A stretch of DNA of 64,000 nt from positions 6,932,987-6,996,986 of the forward strand of contig CM035354.1 in the NCBI GenBank assembly GCA_020137815.1, read 5' to 3'. The position numbers and the translations under genes are program-made. Below the pieces are notes generated by a model. It searched no databases. It was given only the letters and a program-made list of their open reading frames with translations, and was not told the DNA's origin. Source of the stretch: Hormiphora californensis. Lineage: Eukaryota > Ctenophora > Tentaculata > Cydippida > Pleurobrachiidae. Of this stretch, positions 60,301 through 64,000 are shown in pieces. Position 1 is the first letter of the stretch. Each line of letters begins with the position of its first letter.

Positions 60301-63290
60301 TTCATAGCTTTCGTTTCCGGAACCTTTTGGATTTTCGGTAAGATGGCTGAATGCGATCAAATAAATCTTCAGCTCCAGCAACAGCAGCACGTTTTAAGCC
60401 TGTTTTAATATGAGGGGCTGCGGCAGATGTAGCTCCTTTTATAGCCGAGCCAAGTATTGGGAGAGCTCCCCGGAAAAGTGACGCTAAAAAGCTCCCAATA
60501 CCCTCCCCATTTTGATTATAAACATAATATCCGTCCGAATCAAGACCAGCCCCATGTTGCATTATGACACGAGAATACTCATCATCGTTGTTATAGCTAA
60601 TAGGTTCCATTTTGAAATACAATAAAATTCATACAGGCTTCTATTTATAGGACAGTGGTCTCATCTCTAAAGTTATAACCGTATCAAATTTATTAGAAAA
60701 AGACATAAACTTTCCGTTAAAATCAAGTATAGAGAGTGAAATATTAGAAAACTCTTTAACTTCTATAGGTACATATGTTGGATTTTGAAACTCATAAAAA
60801 GAATAACCTGGACGAAACTCGAATGGACAGATACATAAAATTCTAGATTTTCTACCATTAATAAAACTGTTTTCAACTATGTTAAGATAAAAGCATCCCA
60901 TCATTTGTTGCTCTGTCACTTTCTCATTAATATCATACACATTCCACTCATTAGAGCTCACTTCCTCTGCCTCAATCATCGATAAAAGTGGTGAATTTAG
61001 AAACGTTACGTATTTTGGTAGAAAAATCTGGCAAGTTTTACCCTTTTTCACCTTGCTAAGTCGATCTCCAACATATTTGAGGTCTTTAAGAAAGCCATTA
61101 CAAGCATTAATAATAGCATCCACCACATCTTGTCGTTCCAGATAGAAACCAGGTTCAATAATTACTGTACGTTCACCATGAATTGCATTTTTAGGTTTAT
61201 AATCTCCCGACATGATATCATTGATCATCGCCATGCCATCAAATTGAAGTAAGATGATATTAGTATTATTATCTTTATTAACATTTTGCAGCTCTCCATA
61301 CGCCACGGATTTGACAGCAATGCCCGCTTTTTCATCGAGTTTTATTGGTTCTATAGCCATAGAAAGCTTAGCCGGATTATTCCTTAAGCCACCGGCAATA
61401 ACAAAGTTTCGAGACATTGATTAGTCGAGTGATGGAGAAATATCAACGCCATCCTTTTATACGGACAGAGATTGATCTGGTGTTGTGGCAATCTCTTGAT
61501 AAAGGGCTATTGTAATGACTCTTTTAAGGTTTTTTAAATCTATCTTTGTAGCTACTAAGAGAATAATACAAATACTGATATATAATAAATCCGCTGTATG
61601 AGATTTGTCACTAGGTATTGTATATGGTAGAGGGGAAGATTTACTAGTCAGTTTAATAGTAAAATCTCCCAAAAAAGTTGCATTGTTTGGATTGATTTCG
61701 AATATCTCCTCTCCATCTACCAACTCCATTGGTTCGCCATTGATTTCTCGTTGTTTCCAGTTAAAACTGAAATTTGATGTAGCTGGATAGTTGTAACGGG
61801 TGAAGGCTGTTTCATTCATTATTGTAAACTCAATTTTATCATTGGATTGCCATAATAAACTGCTTCCATAATCTCCTTCAATTTTCAAGAAGTAACCATT
61901 GTTTGTACTGAATACTGCATTTGACAGTAAAGCAAGAAATAACGACAAATCCATAACTAATTCGGTGGAAATGATGAAGATGCATATAAATCACCAATTT
62001 GAAACCTGTGTTTTCGGTTGTTGTTAATAATTTTAATGATTTTACGTAATTCATATGAAACATACGAGGCAATTCTGAGACTCTCAAAATCCCAATTTGT
62101 TCAAAGCAATTTTATCGCCCCCCCCCCCCCCCTCCCACCAATGCAGGACATGGATCATCTACATCATATGCATCATCTGCTTCACGAATGATCGGAACTG
62201 GACTCCATGGCTCCATGCGGCCGGAGGCCGCATGGAATGTACCACCCGGGTGATTTAGCGGGGGGGGGGGATGGGGGGAGGGGAAGCGAATTAGAGGATG
62301 GACAGTAACATTTGACATTAAAGCTGGAATCTCACTAGCTAACAACATACACACATAGACACACGTACACACACGCACACACACACACACACACACGTAC
62401 ACACATACAATCTTGCAACATAGTTACACAAATCCCGCAACAGATACTTGACAGTCAGTACACTGTCAGAATGGTTTACTCATAGTCCTGAATTCTCTGT
62501 AGCCAGCAACCCACATAACATGATAGTCACGTGATATATATTGCGAGAAATCAGCCTAGTCACCCACACATGTCACGTGACTTGTCATGATTTACTAGGG
62601 AGAACAACTCCCATGAACCCACACATCACATGACTTATCAAGGTTTACTAAGGAGAACAAGCCTAGTCAACCCACATGTCACGTGATGTAACAAGCCCTG
62701 TCAACCCACGCCAACAAGCATGTCACGTGACGTATCATGAGGTAACAAGCCTCGTCAGTGCAGGAATCTTGAGACTTGGTCCCAGCTTCACAGTTTTTAT
62801 CCTACTAAGACCACAAGCCCCACAGAACCACATATCTAGATATGTATCTACCTTCCTAGATAGAGCTCGGGGAGATAGTGTCAGTATGTTCTCCTCACCA
62901 GGACACCTCACATACCCACTACCCGTGTTACCCCCTGTTGAGCTAGTGGGTCCAGTATTAGAGCTAGTCGTTATGAGAATGGACTTGGCAGGGAAGACGC
63001 TCCTGAACTGCTTGCAACCGTCTTTGTAGGGAAATGCAAGATACAACCGGTACATTTCCTCAATAAGATCCACATCTGGGACTGATAGTTGAAGTGGTCG
63101 GCATACTGTCGGGGATGATTTCCTCTCCTCGTGATGAATCAGGGTCCTTCTGTCTTCTAGCATGATAGCTCGGAGATCTTCAAACATCAAAGATCCCTTA
63201 TCTTGTACCATTAGAGATTGCTTATATTTGTTGAAAAAAAGATGTTGTGTCCTTTCGACCATCAAGGGTCGTCTGGATCTACTAGGTCGA
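51366..63290 (-). CDS. PET and triple-LIM protein (testin/prickle family), 5' end unresolved
   Basis: Exons on the minus strand: about 62852-63290, 53955-54052, 53367-53502, 52686-52889, 51980-52113, 51366-51600. The PET domain spans the second and third ('[19 protein letters not shown]', '[20 protein letters not shown]'). LIM1 is 'CEKCGG...[12 protein letters not shown]', LIM2 '[12 protein letters not shown]', LIM3 '[12 protein letters not shown]...[10 protein letters not shown]', with zinc-ligand Cys/His in place. The protein ends 11 residues after the last LIM cysteines, as testin does; prickles usually have a long tail. Family members act at actin adhesions (testin) or planar polarity complexes (prickle). 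The intron between the first two exons (54053-62851) contains the Polinton; without it the intron would be about 330 bp. The exon upstream of PET is poorly conserved and its 5' border and the start codon are uncertain. Confidence 0.85.
54334..54339. repeat. Polinton target site duplication, left
   Basis: AAGACC directly before the element; identical to 62807-62812. A 6-bp duplication is the Polinton/Maverick hallmark. Confidence 0.9.
54340..55097 (+). repeat. Polinton left terminal inverted repeat
   Basis: Matches 62035-62806 in inverted orientation, apart from length differences in homopolymer and GT runs. It contains four TCACGTGA palindromes (54416, 54460, 54566, 54612) in 50-60-bp repeat units, a (GT)n tract near 54745-54790 and two G/C runs. 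Confidence 0.93.
55098..55455. other. Polinton left subterminal noncoding region
   Basis: Holds a second copy of the 'TTCATATGAATTACGTAAA' block from the inner TIR edge (about 55365-55425) and repeated 'CCCGCAACATCC' near 55200 and 55285. No ORF. Confidence 0.6.
55456..56412 (-). CDS. C2H2 zinc finger and coiled-coil protein (Polinton)
   Basis: 318 residues. Residues 4-25 form a single C2H2 finger ([22 protein letters not shown]). A basic, Arg/Lys/Glu-rich low-complexity region with nuclear-localisation-like clusters follows (about 40-95), then a coiled coil (about 125-185, '[20 protein letters not shown]'), a helical C-terminal half and an acidic end. Divergent from the integrase, with 69 bp between start codons. 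No polymerase, helicase or nuclease motif is seen. A DNA-binding, regulatory or end-binding role is possible but unproven; I do not recognise a named family. Confidence 0.8.
   Translation of the reverse strand: MVSCNQCDEVFESSSDLLRHKATNHIPVVAVGLRNIIDTGKRKREENDRDERIDKRERGSITEYSKSRKRKEFDSDLDTTEVKRSRKRAYIETSDDDVNDGQPIVTHRDHEETSQPQSRLDYYKKQIRTLTNKLQQANNDTQGFKRRYERKLKECNENLTRYSNTISLLKKQNQEFEVRFNDPHYKEFSKSIVNSVSIENFIRIKSLLEKGKLNYILRSKQLLDSLQTLIMGLQYGVIPLVVQQSQELTSSDRNLISKLENVSREEVKKIIYKNKNSFIHLFNIIAESIDYLKRVDDSKLNVSNRVEESEYSSDSDLN
56446..56455. promoter_or_regulatory. Shared TATA element of the divergent Polinton promoter
   Basis: CTATTTATAG reads CTATAAATAG on the minus strand. It is 34 bp upstream of the minus-strand ATG (56412) and 27 bp upstream of the plus-strand integrase ATG (56482), so one element may serve both directions. 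Confidence 0.5.
56482..57540 (+). CDS. Polinton integrase (DDE, retroviral type) with chromodomain
   Basis: 352 residues. The rve core carries acidic residues in 'FQIDLVDM' (D76/D79), '[12 protein letters not shown]' (D136/D137) and '[12 protein letters not shown]' (E170). An SH3-like segment follows ('[13 protein letters not shown]') and then a C-terminal chromodomain at about 312-352 ('[20 protein letters not shown]'). It inserts the element and should generate the 6-bp duplication seen. No HHCC zinc motif is evident at the N-terminus, which is short. Its stop codon overlaps the ATPase start (TAATG). Chromodomains on integrases are associated with chromatin targeting. Confidence 0.95.
   Translation: MSNLAKLYVDPAFSGAYTGQNAFFKAAKERDSTTKRSAVKKVLKASHSYTLHKPVRKPTKYRRIYTKSINYQFQIDLVDMSAYAKQNNGYKWIVTCIDTFSKKLWAFKLKNKTAAAVLKALKPLIEREKPQKIETDDGGEFKNGKFLALLAKHKIDLFTVSSDRKCAIVERVNRTLKTRMFRAFTARGSHRWVDILDKLVDGYNDSHHRSIKMKPNEVNKSNESKVRRNLFPKLPRAAKPRYKVGQTVRITRKKNVFQKGYEQSWSYEVFEIAAIKATNPPTYTIKDIGGQVIGGSFYDSELQVVDTSNDIWPVERVIRKRTHRNKVQYFVKWSGYPDIFNSWVGHQDLFKL
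57540..58139 (+). CDS. Genome-packaging ATPase (FtsK/HerA, A32-like)
   Basis: 199 residues. Walker A '[11 protein letters not shown]' (about 12-22), Walker B '[11 protein letters not shown]' (about 75-85) and a sensor-like 'SLFFITQN'. It resembles packaging ATPases of Polintons, virophages and NCLDVs, which pump DNA into the capsid. The start shares the A of the integrase stop codon, so no separate promoter fits in front; expression by reinitiation on a bicistronic mRNA is the simplest reading. Confidence 0.93.
   Translation: MPIKFLANHNTIIFGQTGAGKTQFILRIIRERLIEPFPENVYYMYSVEQPFMKDYPNINFIHGLDFKQLDTSEPSLLVIDDLVLDTNKDVASAFIMGSHHKKISLFFITQNLFPNCNTFRLMSANAHYYVLFHNQRNLRQVHTLARQIFVGKDVRRILAAYQRASETSRGFVVLSFSPLLPKALTVITDYWEPWFSVYL
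58158..58165 (+). promoter_or_regulatory. TATA box of the small Polinton ORF
   Basis: TATAAAAG, 59 bp before the ATG at 58217 and 18 bp after the ATPase stop. Confidence 0.6.
58217..58507 (+). CDS. Small Polinton protein of unknown function
   Basis: 96 residues from the first ATG ([20 protein letters not shown]). Mixed alpha/beta composition, five cysteines, no membrane segment. Has its own TATA box. The gene meets the protease gene tail to tail with only 26 bp between them. Not recognised; capsid accessory or replication accessory roles are equally open. Confidence 0.7.
   Translation: MSRFVLIPVEDGRSIDIKIPANLIQPIKSENPEIIRSLFKAFAKANISRNEHGMLCHNSEEIDVDYDEFVNDCCGLNFSKQYESVYNLVCKHGFMM
58534..58989 (-). 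CDS. Adenovirus-type cysteine protease (maturation protease)
   Basis: 151 residues. Catalytic residues line up with the adenain/Ulp1 fold: H52 in 'GVHWCAWW', D67 in 'TFYDSFG', Q100 and C107 in '[12 protein letters not shown]'. The seven-residue Gln-to-Cys spacing matches adenain. It would process capsid proteins during virion maturation. Its ATG overlaps the stop codon of the major capsid gene (ATGA at 58986-58989). Confidence 0.95.
   Translation of the reverse strand: MNTQEINDILYGNFVTKNKFLGTYPSCLSIQTRKKKYGIVTNTDPHDERGVHWCAWWVENGHLTFYDSFGRSPLDRSFPSNFLEFVGSSKLCSYVERPLQLPGTNICGQLCIHFIYAMSCGLTINEFISYYDANLYKNEEIVKNIIDIINS
58986..60305 (-). CDS. Major capsid protein (double jelly-roll, Polinton/adintovirus type)
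   Basis: 439 residues of beta-rich sequence, in the position and length range of Polinton major capsid proteins and resembling the transposon-derived F54H12.2-like proteins of animal genomes. Segments such as '[20 protein letters not shown]', '[20 protein letters not shown]' and '[20 protein letters not shown]' are typical of this group. Expected to form the trimeric capsomer. Lies between the pVI-like and protease genes with ATGA overlaps at both ends. Assignment to the double jelly-roll fold is by family and context, not structure. Confidence 0.85.
   Translation of the reverse strand: MKTFKGLNEAISTELLLWKRPSTRVAVEDCYTIKVYPLTSILNGPITFDIPPQQSGMLWDIDIHTSFTVMKGTSEITSEDNISVINNIANAMWELVEVTLADRVDIMQSMRNSYAYQSYFNTVLNTHPDRGDYLFQAQLFKMDSGQTKSDSETLEFTGENIKNQAASDRSKKIKTSGEISVSSKLHCPLVTSYKALPPNLPVKITLTKNGDDFLLLSPKPGYTIKLSEVFLKVKFIKPVPKILSLIEERLATEAAPYHVSKPELIVRPITQTGRVFRMNHIFTGKLPHHAFFCVQKSDDFDGKINTNPFAFVPFNKFQLYIDGKPYFSDALESKPTNGRYINNADYLNQLYESLGLDIKGQCLITSENFEQNFIVGISLAKDRIGITPHGYISPQYESSTQLEIDLGSESTTEGLILIVYAVYDRLVKIHGDRSVEIIE
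60302..60610 (-). CDS. pVI/pX-like small basic virion protein
   Basis: 102 residues from the first ATG ([16 protein letters not shown]). Has a glycine/alanine-rich amphipathic middle ('[20 protein letters not shown]') and a strongly basic end ([11 protein letters not shown]). This resembles the adenovirus-like pVI/pX cement or core proteins found in many Polintons, which lyse membranes or bind DNA. A TATA box at 60641-60650 lies 31 bp upstream. The stop overlaps the major capsid ATG. Confidence 0.7.
   Translation of the reverse strand: MEPISYNNDDEYSRVIMQHGAGLDSDGYYVYNQNGEGIGSFLASLFRGALPILGSAIKGATSAAAPHIKTGLKRAAVAGAEDLFDRIQPSYRKSKRFRKRKL
60641..60650 (-). promoter_or_regulatory. TATA box embedded in the minor capsid stop codon
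   Basis: CTATAAATAG on the minus strand. Its TAT-AAA-TAG is read as the last two residues (Tyr-Lys) and stop of the minor capsid gene; it stands 31 bp before the pVI-like ATG. Confidence 0.65.
60641..61417 (-). CDS. Minor capsid (penton) protein, single jelly-roll type
   Basis: 258 residues, beta-rich, no signal peptide or membrane segment. Length and gene order (next to pVI-like and major capsid) match the Polinton minor capsid protein that fills the vertices. Segments '[20 protein letters not shown]' and '[20 protein letters not shown]' fit its usual style. Assignment rests on context and general resemblance. Confidence 0.75.
   Translation of the reverse strand: MSRNFVIAGGLRNNPAKLSMAIEPIKLDEKAGIAVKSVAYGELQNVNKDNNTNIILLQFDGMAMINDIMSGDYKPKNAIHGERTVIIEPGFYLERQDVVDAIINACNGFLKDLKYVGDRLSKVKKGKTCQIFLPKYVTFLNSPLLSMIEAEEVSSNEWNVYDINEKVTEQQMMGCFYLNIVENSFINGRKSRILCICPFEFRPGYSFYEFQNPTYVPIEVKEFSNISLSILDFNGKFMSFSNKFDTVITLEMRPLSYK
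61454..61461 (-). promoter_or_regulatory. TATA box overlapping the glycoprotein stop codon
   Basis: TATAAAAG on the minus strand, 37 bp before the minor capsid ATG. It overlaps the stop TAA (61457-61459) of the membrane glycoprotein gene. Confidence 0.65.
61457..61954 (-). CDS. Type I membrane glycoprotein of the Polinton
   Basis: 165 residues. Signal peptide at 1-16 ([16 protein letters not shown]), an ectodomain with N-glycosylation sequons (NET, NFS, NAT), one membrane segment at about 121-140 ('[18 protein letters not shown]') and a short cytosolic tail. Not a core Polinton gene as I know the family. Could sit in a virion envelope or at the host cell surface. No fusion peptide or heptad repeats large enough for a class I fusogen are visible. 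Confidence 0.7.
   Translation of the reverse strand: MDLSLFLALLSNAVFSTNNGYFLKIEGDYGSSLLWQSNDKIEFTIMNETAFTRYNYPATSNFSFNWKQREINGEPMELVDGEEIFEINPNNATFLGDFTIKLTSKSSPLPYTIPSDKSHTADLLYISICIILLVATKIDLKNLKRVITIALYQEIATTPDQSLSV
62035..62806 (-). repeat. Polinton right terminal inverted repeat
   Basis: Reverse complement of 54340-55097, slightly longer because of homopolymer and AC-tract differences. Ends ...TTTTTATCCTACT. Confidence 0.93.
62807..62812. repeat. Polinton target site duplication, right
   Basis: AAGACC directly after the element, identical to 54334-54339. Confidence 0.9.
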
Positions 63291-64000
63291 CTAACATCAT
63301 AACAGAGAGAAACAAGGATGTGTATGCAAAATATATAACTAGAGTGTGTGGGGGCTAGGGGTAATTCTTTTTGTTGAGTAAACAATCCATGGCTTGGACG
63401 TGACTTCGCTTCCATTGCAGGGGAGAGGATTGAAATATCCCCCGGCCCCATCCGTTCATTTCTCTGTAGTAGAAGTGCGGGGGTGATATGCATACCGTAG
63501 AGATGAAATATATATTCGAATTCTAGATCTATTTATTTTAACAGGGCCGGGGGGTCGGGGGAGGGGCTTAATGGGATTTGGGGAGAGAGGGGTCGGAAAG
63601 ATACAGTGTAGAGAACTGGAATTTATTTTTGTATCGACCATCGATTTTTCTAATTTCATTTTCAGTTTACGTCCAAGGAAGAAGCTATCCAGCATACAGA
63701 GCTAGACTGCAGCCATAGTAAATCATCCAGCTTACATGGTATCGATTGAAGAGTTAGGGCAATTCAGCGAGGGGAGGGATATAGTTACTGGATGGAATTA
63801 GTGGTTGCCATGACAACGATGATACCATGGTGCATGCACACAAATTCAACTTCCCTGAGATCCCCCGATATCTTAGAATCTAGCTAGATCAGAGCTTTCT
63901 ACACTGGGCAGCTCAAAGTGATGACGTGTGTTTGTTTTACTGAACAGATTAGATCCGATACCGATATAACACCGAACCCCTAAGGCCCCTTACTGAACAA
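63291..64000. other. Upstream flank of the PET-LIM gene
   Basis: An open minus-strand stretch continues to 63493 and could hold part of a 5' exon (ATG candidate near 63416), but no domain or clear splice site supports it. Nothing recognised beyond 63500. Confidence 0.35.

Larger units (their letters stand above)
54340..62806. mobile_element. Complete Polinton/Maverick element lacking DNA polymerase B
   Basis: 8,467 bp with termini AGTAGGATAAAAACTGTGAAG and reverse complement, TIRs of about 760 bp, and a 6-bp duplication AAGACC. It carries integrase, packaging ATPase, adenovirus-type protease, major capsid, minor capsid, a pVI/pX-like protein, a membrane glycoprotein, a C2H2/coiled-coil protein and one small unknown, all intact. 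Known Polintons are usually 15-20 kb and encode a protein-primed PolB of over 1,000 residues; none is present and no gap could hold it. Intact ORFs, matching TIRs and an exact duplication point to a recent insertion. Confidence 0.95.

Noticed and set aside
62112-62402. ORF with Cys/Val-rich start inside the right TIR (and its mirror at 54744-54956)
   Set aside because: Arises from the GT/AC repeat in the TIR; present as part of the repeat, no protein signature.

Overview
The window is nuclear DNA from an intron-rich animal. Genes have many short GT-AG introns, TATA boxes, and family members confined to or typical of metazoans (SOS-type RasGEF, aralar/citrin carrier, CHD1, BHMT, PET-LIM protein). 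Dense microsatellites, foldback elements and MITEs, with compact spacing, suggest an early-branching invertebrate, possibly a sponge; this is inference and the species cannot be named. No rRNA, tRNA, CRISPR or bacterial-style operon was seen outside the virus-like element.

Layout. 0.6-2.2 kb (+): a secreted acidic protein made of two duplicated units. 2.2-4.2 kb: a pogo-like MITE, a hairpin and an 883-bp CTGT array. 4.2-5.0 kb: a near-perfect palindromic element that abuts the first recognisable exon of a SOS-like RasGEF (5.0-18.0 kb, +; DH-PH-REM-CDC25-proline-rich tail). A CCP-domain gene lies antisense in one of its introns (9.0-10.5 kb), and its 3' terminal exons are duplicated in tandem (to 20.1 kb). 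20.6-28.7 kb (-): a complete aralar/citrin mitochondrial carrier of 672 residues, with a small secreted-protein gene nested in one intron. 29.2-30.6 kb: a 5'-truncated LINE. 30.9-43.3 kb (+): CHD1 chromatin remodeller, about 1,560 residues traced over 27 exons. 44.2-49.3 kb (+): a complete BHMT gene with TATA box and poly(A) signal. 49.3-51.3 kb: a cluster of MITEs. 51.4-63.3 kb (-): a PET plus three-LIM protein (testin/prickle family) whose intron between the upstream exon and the PET exon carries an intact Polinton/Maverick.

The Polinton (54340-62806, 8,467 bp) is the most interesting item. It has TIRs of about 760 bp, a 6-bp target duplication (AAGACC), a retrovirus-type integrase with chromodomain, a packaging ATPase, an adenovirus-type protease, major and minor capsid proteins, a pVI/pX-like small basic protein, a type I membrane glycoprotein, a C2H2/coiled-coil protein and a small unknown. 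It has no protein-primed DNA polymerase B and no room for one. Its genes are packed with start/stop overlaps (ATGA twice, TAATG once), and two TATA boxes contain the stop codon of the preceding gene. This looks like a virion-competent, polymerase-less element with a probably polycistronic expression scheme.

A second theme is foldback DNA. Three long near-perfect palindromes sit in or next to host genes (SOS start, CHD1 intron, BHMT intron). At least four more elements have termini that are pure G-run/C-run, two of them with clear 8-bp target duplications.
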